From Bacteroides sp. UBA1317 (GTDB taxonomy: Bacteria > Bacteroidota > Bacteroidia > Bacteroidales > Bacteroidaceae), in NCBI GenBank assembly GCA_002307035.1, contig DBTL01000015.1:1-19290 (forward strand): DNA of 19,290 nucleotides. Reading direction: 5' to 3'. Numbering within the stretch: the stretch's first letter is position 1; the number at the start of each line of letters is the position of its first letter. The notes under the pieces were generated by a model. It was not told the DNA's origin. It saw nothing but the letters and a program-made list of their open reading frames with translations, and made no database searches. This document shows positions 8,575 to 15,071 of the stretch, piece by piece. The position numbers were made by a program, and so were the translations under genes.

Positions 8575-8606
8575 CAAAGGAACGAACTTTTTATCAGATA
8601 GCCAAA
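8575..8606 (-). promoter_or_regulatory. Bacteroidetes-type promoter of rplS
   Basis: On the minus strand, TTTG (complement of 8603-8606) is followed after exactly 20 bases by TTCCTTTG (complement of 8575-8582), a 7/8 match to TAnnTTTG. The predicted transcription start near 8568 gives a leader of about 80 bases before the ATG at 8488. Confidence 0.65.
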
Positions 8607-8719
8607 TAATATTAGTTATATGTTGCAGGTAGTATGATGTTACAAGCTAAAAAAGTATAGACAAAAGATAAGTGATCTAAATATGGTAGATGGAGATAAC
8701 GGCATCAAACATAAAATGT

Positions 8720-8727
8720 TATATTTG
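8720..8727 (+). promoter_or_regulatory. Candidate -7 box for the nucleotidase/GH3 operon
   Basis: TATATTTG matches TAnnTTTG exactly and lies 21 bases before the ATG at 8749. No TTTG is seen at the -33 position, so activity may be weak or activator-dependent. Confidence 0.5.
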
Positions 8728-8748
8728 TGCCACTATTAAACATTAAAT

Positions 8749-9516
8749 ATGAAACAAACTTATCTAAAACCTTTATGGGGAGTTGCTTTAGTAGGCCTCC
8801 TTCTTCTGTCTTCTTGTCATTCTTCTTATCAATTATCGAAGGTGGAAGGAAGCAAAATAGAAATATCATCCAAGTGGGATCTTCACCCTGATGAAGATGC
8901 CGTAAGCATACTGGCACCGTACAAAGCGCAGATAGACAGCATAATGACTCCTGTCGTAGGAAAGAGTGCAATGGACATGAAAGCAGCTCGTCCGGAGAGC
9001 TTACTTTCTAACTTGGTGGCTGATGTGTTACGCAATGCAGCGGAGCCCTATCTTGGCCATCCGGCAGATGTGGCTGTTACTAATGTGGGAGGTTTGCGTA
9101 GTTCTATGAGTGCGGGCAATATCACTTTTAGTAATATTTATGAGATTTTACCGTTCGAAAATTCTCTTTGCATTGTTACTTTGAAAGGTTCTAACCTTAG
9201 AGTCCTGATGGAAAATATTGCAGGTGCGGGAGGTGAAGGTGTGAGCAACGTACGCTTGGAGATATCTGCGGAAGGTAAGCTAATCTCCGCTACGGTAGGC
9301 GGCAAAGAGATAGACGATGAACATCTCTATGAAGTGGCTACTGTCGATTATCTGGCCGAAGGCAATGATAAGATGCTGGCTTTTCTGAAGGGAGAGAAGA
9401 AAATCTGTCCGGAAGGAGCTACAATAAGAGCTATTTTTCTGAGTTATGTAAAAAAGCAAACTGCTGCCGGCAAAGAGATAACTTCTGCGCTTGACGGTAG
9501 GATTACAATTAAGTAA
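8749..9516 (+). CDS. 5'-nucleotidase C-terminal-domain lipoprotein
   Basis: This 255-residue protein is made almost entirely of the substrate-binding C-terminal domain of UshA-type 5'-nucleotidases. Visible hallmarks are 'VAVTNVGGLRSSMSAGNITFSN' split around residues 108-130, then 'IYEILPFENSLCIVTLKGSNL', and a late 'YLAEGNDKM' in place of the usual GGDGY-like segment. The N-terminus is a lipoprotein signal with lipobox LSSC, so Cys23 should be lipidated. The metallophosphatase domain is missing; the very next gene encodes it after a 10-base gap. The two products together (255 + 302 residues) equal a full UshA (about 550). The protein is probably periplasm-facing and supplies nucleotide-base recognition to a two-subunit enzyme, though assembly is inferred, not shown. 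Confidence 0.88.
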   Translation: MKQTYLKPLWGVALVGLLLLSSCHSSYQLSKVEGSKIEISSKWDLHPDEDAVSILAPYKAQIDSIMTPVVGKSAMDMKAARPESLLSNLVADVLRNAAEPYLGHPADVAVTNVGGLRSSMSAGNITFSNIYEILPFENSLCIVTLKGSNLRVLMENIAGAGGEGVSNVRLEISAEGKLISATVGGKEIDDEHLYEVATVDYLAEGNDKMLAFLKGEKKICPEGATIRAIFLSYVKKQTAAGKEITSALDGRITIK

Positions 9517-9526
9517 AGAGGAATCA

Positions 9527-10435
9527 ATGAATAAAAATCAAGATAAAGAAAAAATGAGAAAAGAGACTTTCTCCTCAAGTTGTACTCCGATTATATTGAT
9601 TGGATTTTTACTGTTTCTTTCGCTCTCGGCTGTTGCACAACGAACGAAAACCATTACTATTCTGCATACGAATGATACGCATAGCCGCATTGAACCGATT
9701 GAGGCTAACTTTCCGGATACTCGTCTGGCAGATAAAGGAGGCTTTGTACGCCGTGCCACGTGTCTTGACAAGGTGCGTGAAGAGAAACCGGATTTATTAT
9801 TGTTTGATTGCGGGGATTTTTCTCAGGGTACCCCTTACTATAATATGTTTAAAGGGGAAGTAGAAATTAAACTCATGAATAGCATGGGTTATGATGCCGG
9901 GACAATTGGTAATCATGAGTTTGACTTCGGACTCGACAACATGGCGCGTTTGTTTAAGATGGCTGATTATCCCATTGTTTGTGCGAATTATGGGGTAGAA
10001 GGTACGGTACTCGAAGGTTTGGTGAAGCCATATGTTATCATCAAACGAGACGGACTGAAGATTGGTGTTTTTGGTCTTAGCCCTAAAATGGAGGGGCTGG
10101 TACAAGCTAATAAATGCGAAGGGATAGTCTATAAAGACCCGATTAAAACGGCGAATGAACTGGCTGCTTTCCTGAAAAAAGAAAAGAAGTGTGATGCCGT
10201 GATTTGTCTTTCACATTTGGGCTATAAGCCTTCATCGGCTGATGATCCTGCTTGTGATATTAATTTAGTTCGTCAGACCAGTAATATTGATGTCGTTTTA
10301 GGTGGACACTCGCATACGTTTCTTGAACAGCCGGCAATTTATGTGAATGCTGTCGGCAAAAATGTTCCTATTTCCCAAATGGGGAGCAGAGGTACTTTTG
10401 TCGGACGTATGGACTTAATCTTTGAAAAGAAATAA
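9527..10435 (+). CDS. Secreted metallophosphatase (5'-nucleotidase N-terminal domain)
   Basis: This 302-residue protein carries all metal-binding motifs of calcineurin-like 5'-nucleotidases: Asp50 and His52 in 'HTNDTHSR', Asp97 in 'DCGDFSQGTP', Asn129-His130 in 'GNHEFD' (with Asp133 completing the catalytic dyad), His230 in 'CLSHLGY', and His261/His263 in 'GGHSHTF'. A signal peptide ends near residue 38 (SAVA|Q). The substrate-recognition C-domain is absent and is encoded by the gene just upstream. The start chosen is ATG 9527, preceded by the purine-rich stretch AAAGAGGAA. A TTG at 9491 would extend the frame into the previous gene and spoil the signal peptide, while ATG 9554 is a possible shorter start. 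The expected activity is dephosphorylation of periplasmic nucleotides or related phosphoesters. Confidence 0.9.
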   Translation: MNKNQDKEKMRKETFSSSCTPIILIGFLLFLSLSAVAQRTKTITILHTNDTHSRIEPIEANFPDTRLADKGGFVRRATCLDKVREEKPDLLLFDCGDFSQGTPYYNMFKGEVEIKLMNSMGYDAGTIGNHEFDFGLDNMARLFKMADYPIVCANYGVEGTVLEGLVKPYVIIKRDGLKIGVFGLSPKMEGLVQANKCEGIVYKDPIKTANELAAFLKKEKKCDAVICLSHLGYKPSSADDPACDINLVRQTSNIDVVLGGHSHTFLEQPAIYVNAVGKNVPISQMGSRGTFVGRMDLIFEKK

Positions 10436-10444
10436 AGAATTAAA

Positions 10445-10458
10445 CCCCTGTCGAGGGG
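10445..10458 (+). other. Small GC hairpin before the GH3/beta-lactamase gene
   Basis: CCCCT (10445-10449) and AGGGG (10454-10458) form a 5-bp stem with a GTCG loop in the 37-base gap between two genes of the operon, ending 14 bases before the ATG. There is no T tract, so it is unlikely to be a terminator. It might be an mRNA processing or translation-tuning element. Confidence 0.4.
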
Positions 10459-10472
10459 CTAAATAAAGAAGA

Positions 10473-13400
10473 ATGAATAGAAAGTTATTAAACCTCTTAC
10501 TACTTTTATTGCTCGCATTTTTTGTTTCATCACAAGCTATGGCTCAGGTTGAGCCTTTGCTTTTGTATAAGCTCAAACAAGATCAAAAGTGTAAGCAATG
10601 GGTGGAATCTCAACTTCAGCAGATGAGTTTAAAAGAGAAGGTGGGGCAACTTTTTATTTATACCATTGCGCCTGATCGCGGTAGAAAGAATATGGCACTG
10701 CTAAAAGATGTCGTGCGCACTTATAAGGTGGGTGGATTACTTTTCTCCGGAGGTAAAGTGGATAATCAGGCCATCGTGACCAATCAGGCACAACGCATGG
10801 CCGATATTCCGTTAATGATAACTTTTGATGGTGAATGGGGGTTGTCAATGCGATTAAGAGGAACGCCTGTCTTCCCCAAAAACATGGTGCTGGGTTGTAT
10901 CCAAGATGATCGTTTGATCTATGAATATGGACAGGAAATGGCTCGTCAATGTAGGGAGTTGGGCGTACAGGTTAATTTTGCTCCGGTAGCAGATGTGAAT
11001 ATCAATCCCAGAAATCCGGTAATCAATGTGCGCTCTTTTGGTGAGAATCCTAGAAAGGTGGCTAATAAAGTGATAGCGTATGCTTCAGGTTTGGAAAGTG
11101 GTAAGGTTCTTTCTGTAGCTAAACATTTTCCGGGACATGGAGATACTGAAGTCGATTCTCACAAAGCACTACCTGTACTACCTTTCACTAGAGAACGGTT
11201 GGATAGCGTGGAACTTTATCCTTTTAAAGAATTCATTCGGGCCGGCCTGAGTGGAGTCATGGTGGGACATTTGCAAGTTCCTGTATTCGACCCCGTAGGA
11301 GCGCTGCCTTCTTCACTTTCACACAACATTGTTTATGATTTGCTTACTGAAGAGTTGGCGTTTAAGGGTCTCATTTTTACCGATGCATTGGCCATGAAGG
11401 GAGTTTCTTCTGCTGAAAATGTCTGTTTGCAAGCTTTAAAAGCAGGTAATGATGTTGTGCTTGCTCCGCGCAATCTGAAGAAGGAAATTGATAATGTATT
11501 GTTGGCGATAAAGAAAGGCGAGTTTGGTGAAAACGAGATTGAAGAACGATGCCGCAAAGTACTCATGTATAAATATGCTTTGGGCCTGAATCACCGACCG
11601 ACGATTAGGCTTGCCGGCCTAGAGAAGAGAATCAATACACCTCAAACTCGTGATCTGATACGCCGCTTGGATTTGGCTGCCATCACGGTACTGAGTAATA
11701 AGCGTGATGTTTTGCCGCTCCATCCTGATGTGAAGCAGGTGGCATTACTAAATGTGGGTAAGCCAGATGGTCTTGATGCTTTTGCCAGACAGTTGTCTAA
11801 ATACACCTCTGTGAAACAATTTGAGCTGGGACGAAAGATGTCCGATTCGGCACAATTTTTACTGCGTGATTCGTTGTCACAATATAAACGAATCATTGTC
11901 TCAGTAACCGAAATGCGTTTAGCTTCTTATCAATCATTCTTTGCTAAATTTGCGCCGAAAGTTCCGGTGATCTATGTCTTCTTCACTCCTGCTAAACTGA
12001 TGTTGCAGATTCATCGGGCGGTTTCGCTTGCTTCATCTGTGCTGTTGGGCCATTCTTTGGATGAAGATGTTCAGGAGCGCATTGCCGATGTGTTGTTTGG
12101 CAAAGCTTCGGCAGATGGACGCTTGTCTGCCGGAATCGGTGGGTTATTTGCAGCCGGTAATGGTATTACACTCACTCCATCTACTCCCTATCACTTTATT
12201 CCCGAAGAATATGGCATGCGTTCCGAAGTTCTCAATCGTATTGACACGATCGCTACTCAGGGAATCCTTGCCGGAGCTTATCCGGGTTGCCAGGTAGTAG
12301 TACTAAAGGATGGCAAAACGATGTATGACAAATCCTTCGGTACCTATACATATGAGAGTGAACATAAAGTAGGGGCGAATGATATGTATGATCTTGCTTC
12401 TTTATCAAAAACCACAGGGACACTCTTGGCTGTGATGAAGCTATATGACAAAGGACGTTTTAGTCTGTCGGATAAAATATCGGATTATCTTCCGTTCTTG
12501 CAACGAACGAATAAAGCCAAGATTACCATTCGGGAGTTATTGCTCCATCAGTCCGGTTTACCTTCAGGATTGGTGTTCTATCAGGATGCCATTGATAAGA
12601 AGAGTTATAGCGGTAGCTTGTTTAGGCCGCAGAAAGACGCTCTTCATTCAGTTCAGGTTGGACCGAAAACTTTTGCGCAGCCGAACTTCCGCTTTAAAGA
12701 GGGGTTGACTTCAACTGTAGGCGGTGGTGATTATACTTTGCATGTGTCTGATAGTCTTTGGTTGCATAAATCGTTTAAAGGTGTGATGTTGAAGAAGATA
12801 GCTGATGCACCACTTAAAGGAAAGAAGTATGTATATAGTTGTTTGGGATTCATCTTGTTGCAACAATTGGTGGAACAACTCACCGGTATGCCTATGGACG
12901 AATATCTGGCGCATGAATTTTATGAACCGATGGACTTGGAGCATACAGCTTATTTACCTTTACGTTCGTTCCATAAGGAAAATATTGTTCCTTCAACGAT
13001 AGACGCATTCTTACGTAAATCAACTTTGCAAGGATATGTGCACGATGAATCAGCAGCTTTTCTTGGAGGTATCTCCGGCAATGCGGGACTCTTCTCTACA
13101 GCTCGTGATGTAGCTCGCGTGTATCAGATGATACTTAATGGAGGTGAACTTGACGGACAACGTTATCTGAGCAAAGAGACTTGCTTGCTGTTTACTACAG
13201 AGACCTCTACTATCAGTCGCCGTGGCTTAGGATTTGATAAACCCGATTCGGAGGATGTGGGAAGCAGCCCTTGTGGCCCTTCTGCACCTGCTTCGGTGTA
13301 CGGGCATACAGGATTTACCGGTACATGTGCTTGGACAGATCCCGAAAATGGTTTGGTGTATGTGTTCTTGAGTAATCGCACTTATCCTGATGCGTGGGTC

Positions 13401-13475
13401 AATAAACTTTCGAAGTTAGAGATTCGTGAACAGATTCAAGAGGTGCTTTATCAAGCATTGATAAAGCAGGAGTAA
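10473..13475 (+). CDS. GH3 beta-N-acetylhexosaminidase fused to a serine beta-lactamase-like domain
   Basis: This 1000-residue secreted protein has a signal peptide ending AMA|Q at residue 24. Residues about 35-375 are a NagZ-like GH3 domain: 'KHFPGHGDTEVDSH' (217-230) holds the Asp228-His230 acid/base pair typical of NagZ-type enzymes, and 'FTDALAMKGV' supplies nucleophile Asp304. Residues about 395-580 resemble the GH3 C-terminal alpha/beta domain. Residues about 590-1000 form a class C beta-lactamase/penicillin-binding-type serine hydrolase with S643-L-S-K646 and HTG at 945-947. The middle motif is Y788-S-C where Y-x-N (or YSD) is usual. The likely role is periplasmic trimming of GlcNAc-containing glycans or muropeptides, with a second hydrolase acting on the peptide or an ester; the second substrate is unknown. 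It lies 37 bases after the metallophosphatase gene and is probably in the same operon. Confidence 0.92.
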   Translation: MNRKLLNLLLLLLLAFFVSSQAMAQVEPLLLYKLKQDQKCKQWVESQLQQMSLKEKVGQLFIYTIAPDRGRKNMALLKDVVRTYKVGGLLFSGGKVDNQAIVTNQAQRMADIPLMITFDGEWGLSMRLRGTPVFPKNMVLGCIQDDRLIYEYGQEMARQCRELGVQVNFAPVADVNINPRNPVINVRSFGENPRKVANKVIAYASGLESGKVLSVAKHFPGHGDTEVDSHKALPVLPFTRERLDSVELYPFKEFIRAGLSGVMVGHLQVPVFDPVGALPSSLSHNIVYDLLTEELAFKGLIFTDALAMKGVSSAENVCLQALKAGNDVVLAPRNLKKEIDNVLLAIKKGEFGENEIEERCRKVLMYKYALGLNHRPTIRLAGLEKRINTPQTRDLIRRLDLAAITVLSNKRDVLPLHPDVKQVALLNVGKPDGLDAFARQLSKYTSVKQFELGRKMSDSAQFLLRDSLSQYKRIIVSVTEMRLASYQSFFAKFAPKVPVIYVFFTPAKLMLQIHRAVSLASSVLLGHSLDEDVQERIADVLFGKASADGRLSAGIGGLFAAGNGITLTPSTPYHFIPEEYGMRSEVLNRIDTIATQGILAGAYPGCQVVVLKDGKTMYDKSFGTYTYESEHKVGANDMYDLASLSKTTGTLLAVMKLYDKGRFSLSDKISDYLPFLQRTNKAKITIRELLLHQSGLPSGLVFYQDAIDKKSYSGSLFRPQKDALHSVQVGPKTFAQPNFRFKEGLTSTVGGGDYTLHVSDSLWLHKSFKGVMLKKIADAPLKGKKYVYSCLGFILLQQLVEQLTGMPMDEYLAHEFYEPMDLEHTAYLPLRSFHKENIVPSTIDAFLRKSTLQGYVHDESAAFLGGISGNAGLFSTARDVARVYQMILNGGELDGQRYLSKETCLLFTTETSTISRRGLGFDKPDSEDVGSSPCGPSAPASVYGHTGFTGTCAWTDPENGLVYVFLSNRTYPDAWVNKLSKLEIREQIQEVLYQALIKQE

Positions 13476-13499
13476 ATTCTCCTCCCATGAAAAAACATG

Positions 13500-13572
13500 T
13501 TTTACTCTCACATCTGTCACAAAAAGTGCTAGATCTGCTTGCTGTAAGCGTTTATAGAGTGTGATGGTAAAA
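13500..13572. repeat. 73-bp element bounded by imperfect inverted repeats
   Basis: TTTTACTCTCACA at 13500-13512 and TGTGATGGTAAAA at 13560-13572 are inverted copies matching at 11 of 13 positions. The interior contains further small symmetries (CACAAAAAGTG, AGATCT). No coding sequence is present. It could be a miniature mobile repeat or a long RNA hairpin downstream of the GH3 gene. Confidence 0.5.
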
Positions 13573-13595
13573 TATGTCTACCACGATTTGGGCTG

Positions 13596-13634
13596 TTTTA
13601 CTCTCACTTTTGGGGTTTTACTCTCACGTTTTAC
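13596..13634 (+). repeat. Tandem TTTTACTCTCAC repeats
   Basis: Exact copies of TTTTACTCTCAC occur at 13596-13607 and 13616-13627, exactly 20 bases apart, followed by a partial copy (TTTTAC, 13629-13634). A further exact copy is at 13500-13511, with a degenerate inverted copy at 13561-13572. The motif therefore occurs three times exactly within 130 bases of non-coding DNA. Confidence 0.75.
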
Positions 13635-13738
13635 CCAAACTCCTTCTCTTTTTCACTCAAATGCATCTCGATTGAGAGATACATCTTATCTTTCCAGGGA
13701 AGTACAGTTTCATTAGTTTTATGTGCTATAAAACTTTT

Positions 13739-13822
13739 GTTTTCACGCCTGAAAACCAATCGTTTCAACGTGCTAAACTTTTTGTTTCAACGTACGAAAA
13801 CTTTAGTTTCATTACTAGAAAC
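13739..13822. repeat. Array of four GTTTC...GAAAC palindromic units
   Basis: Four palindrome-like units of 17-18 bases start at 13739, 13762, 13784 and 13806, separated by only 4-5 bases (period 22-23). Unit 1 (GTTTTCACGCCTGAAAAC) is a perfect 7-bp inverted repeat around CGCC. Units 2 and 3 share the direct 10-mer GTTTCAACGT. Unit 4 (GTTTCATTACTAGAAAC) has 5-bp arms. A degenerate unit may begin at 13707. The array ends 8 bases beyond the MarR gene stop codon. Similar GTTTCA/TGAAAC palindromes are, from memory, common in Bacteroides intergenic DNA. Confidence 0.75.
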
Positions 13823-13829
13823 AAATACA

Positions 13830-14198
13830 TTAATCTTTTTCTCTCTTAGCGAATAACGGTTGTAGCAGTTCAGGAATCATCACTTTGTCGCACTTCAAGT
13901 CTTTTAATTGCTCTTCTCCGGCCACTGTCAGGTTGAAAAACATCTGGCGTTTATCACTTTCGCCCAGTGCACGCTCTATTAATCCCTTTTCCTCAACAGA
14001 ACGTATAACCTTTGAAGTGTGGGATGTTTTCATTTCGGTTCGTCCGGCTATGGCAGTAGAAGTTAATGGTCTTTGTGCTTCATTTAGTGTGCAGAGAACC
14101 ATCGCTTCATTGAGCGAGATTTGATATGTTTTTTCAAACTCCTCCTCGAAGTTAGAGATAGCTTTGCAGATATCTCGCATGGTGCATATTGATTTCAT
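13830..14198 (-). CDS. MarR-type winged-helix transcriptional regulator
   Basis: This 122-residue protein has a winged helix at about residues 28-95. Its core includes 'LTSTAIAGRTEMKTSHTSKVIRSVEEKGLIER' split around residues 45-76 (recognition helix near 58-70), followed by a wing with the conserved Asp-x-Arg of MarR proteins ('ESDKRQMFFNLT'). It is shorter than typical MarR proteins (about 140 residues) and has a reduced C-terminal dimerisation region. It is divergent from the PepSY-type membrane protein gene, and palindromes lie in the shared 262-base upstream region, so it probably controls itself and that neighbour. Two cysteines (Cys5, Cys11) near the N-terminus could in principle sense oxidants, but this is speculation. 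The ATG at 14198 is used; Met7 is an alternative. Confidence 0.85.
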   Translation of the reverse strand: MKSICTMRDICKAISNFEEEFEKTYQISLNEAMVLCTLNEAQRPLTSTAIAGRTEMKTSHTSKVIRSVEEKGLIERALGESDKRQMFFNLTVAGEEQLKDLKCDKVMIPELLQPLFAKREKD

Positions 14199-14299
14199 TT
14201 TTGCTCGTCTTAAGATAATATCAGTTTTTATAGAATAAAGAGTTAACGCCCGTAGGTTGTATAATGTTTACATGTTACAGGCATTAGTAATCAAATAGA

Positions 14300-14325
14300 T
14301 CACAATGTGAGCTCCCTTGGGAGTT
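14300..14325. promoter_or_regulatory. Adjacent palindromes, candidate MarR operators
   Basis: TCACAATGTGA (14300-14310) is a 5-bp inverted repeat around one base. It is followed immediately by CTCCC-TT-GGGAG (14312-14323), a second 5-bp inverted repeat. Both lie between the divergent MarR and PepSY genes, next to the minus-strand -7-like box, so they are plausible repressor sites. Confidence 0.4.
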
Positions 14326-14330
14326 GGCTT

Positions 14331-14338
14331 CAAAGTTA
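14331..14338 (-). promoter_or_regulatory. Candidate -7 box for the MarR gene
   Basis: On the minus strand these bases read TAACTTTG, an exact TAnnTTTG match, but there is no TTTG at -33. Use of this box would give a leader of roughly 125 bases carrying both palindromes. Confidence 0.4.
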
Positions 14339-14386
14339 CGCAAATATTTTATATGCTTATATGGCTGATGATTTTTTTGCTCAACT

Positions 14387-14417
14387 ATTGCCGTTTAAGC
14401 ACGTTTATATATCTTTG
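14387..14417 (+). promoter_or_regulatory. Promoter of the PepSY-type membrane protein gene
   Basis: ATTG (14387-14390, three of four matches to TTTG) and TATCTTTG (14410-14417, exact TAnnTTTG) are separated by 19 bases. The gene begins at 14461. Confidence 0.55.
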
Positions 14418-14460
14418 TGTACGTCAATATTTGAATACTGCATAATTTGAAAAGAGAAAG

Positions 14461-14973
14461 ATGAAGAAAAAAACAATTAACCAATGGATGCGGTCGTTGC
14501 ATCGTGACTTAGGCTTTTTTGCTGTTGGACTGGTTATTATATATTCACTAAGTGGCATTACTTTGATTTATAGAAATACCGATTTCCTTAAAACGGAAAA
14601 GGTGATGCAAAAAACCTTATCTTCACAGATGAGTGCCACGGAAGTCGGGGCAGCTCTTAAACTAAAAAAGATGGGTGTAATAAGTGAGAATGGGGAGATG
14701 ATCAACTTTGAAAATGGAACATATAATAAAGTAACCGGTGTTGCTTCGTACACCACCCAAGAGGTTGTTTCTCCGTTTAAGCAATTTATTAATCTCCATA
14801 AACGATCTTCTCAAAGTCCTTTTCACTGGTTTGGTATAGCATTCGGGAGTATTCTTCTTTTCTTGGTGATATCTTCCTTTTGGATGTTTAAGCCTGGTTC
14901 GAAAATGTTTAAGAGAGGAATTATCTTAGCAGTCAGCGGTGTGGCTGTTGCTTTAGTTTTGCTGTTCGTTTAG
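14461..14973 (+). CDS. PepSY-associated transmembrane protein
   Basis: This 170-residue membrane protein has three predicted helices at about 17-37, 122-143 and 152-170. A soluble loop of roughly 80 residues lies between the first two. The opening 'WMRSLHRDLGFFAVGLVIIY' followed by 'SLSGITLIY' is the hallmark of PepSY-associated TM proteins. Conserved-looking histidines are His14 at the start of helix 1, His113 and His122 at the start of helix 2. Relatives of this type are linked to transmembrane electron transfer, iron or heme handling; no specific role can be read here. It is shorter than the usual PepSY_TM proteins (about 350-500 residues). It is divergent from a MarR regulator and near two redox enzymes, which fits a redox or metal-stress role by inference. 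Confidence 0.75.
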   Translation: MKKKTINQWMRSLHRDLGFFAVGLVIIYSLSGITLIYRNTDFLKTEKVMQKTLSSQMSATEVGAALKLKKMGVISENGEMINFENGTYNKVTGVASYTTQEVVSPFKQFINLHKRSSQSPFHWFGIAFGSILLFLVISSFWMFKPGSKMFKRGIILAVSGVAVALVLLFV

Positions 14974-15008
14974 TGATTAGATCTGTGTAATTGTAGCAAG
15001 CACGAAAT

Positions 15009-15049
15009 ACATGCGAACCTAGCTTTATACTTGGTTCGCATGTCTCTTT
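15009..15049 (+). terminator. Shared hairpin terminator between convergent genes
   Basis: ACATGCGAACC (15009-15019) pairs perfectly with GGTTCGCATGT (15033-15043), an 11-bp stem with a 13-base loop, followed by CTCTTT. It lies between the 3' ends of the PepSY-type gene and the nitroreductase gene, so it may serve both directions. The T tract is modest. Confidence 0.7.
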
Positions 15050-15071
15050 GGGTAATGCAGTCGCTCTGCTT

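Larger units (their letters stand above)
13476..13829. other. Gene-free convergent intergenic region with repeats
   Basis: No open frame with a credible start is seen in these 354 bases. The region lies between the 3' ends of the convergent GH3 fusion and MarR genes and is filled largely by the two repeat families listed separately. No conventional hairpin-plus-T-tract terminator was found for either gene. A small hairpin (AGGAG at 13468-13472 with CTCCT at 13479-13483) overlaps the GH3 stop codon, but it lacks a T tract. Confidence 0.7.

Noticed and set aside
9491..9526. TTG start at 9491 for the metallophosphatase
   Set aside because: It would overlap the end of the preceding gene and bury the signal peptide; ATG 9527 has a purine-rich stretch upstream and a normal 10-base gap.
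13500..13572. Complete insertion sequence
   Set aside because: The segment is only 73 bp with imperfect ends and no transposase; at most it is a miniature repeat, so it is listed as a repeat only.
13707..13822. CRISPR array
   Set aside because: The units are only 17-18 bases, are not identical and are separated by 4-5 bases, far from CRISPR repeat-spacer dimensions. No cas genes are in the window.
14300..14310. CRP/FNR-type binding site at TCACAATGTGA
   Set aside because: The arms are separated by one base rather than the 4-6 bases of CRP/FNR half-site spacing, so it was kept only as a generic palindrome.
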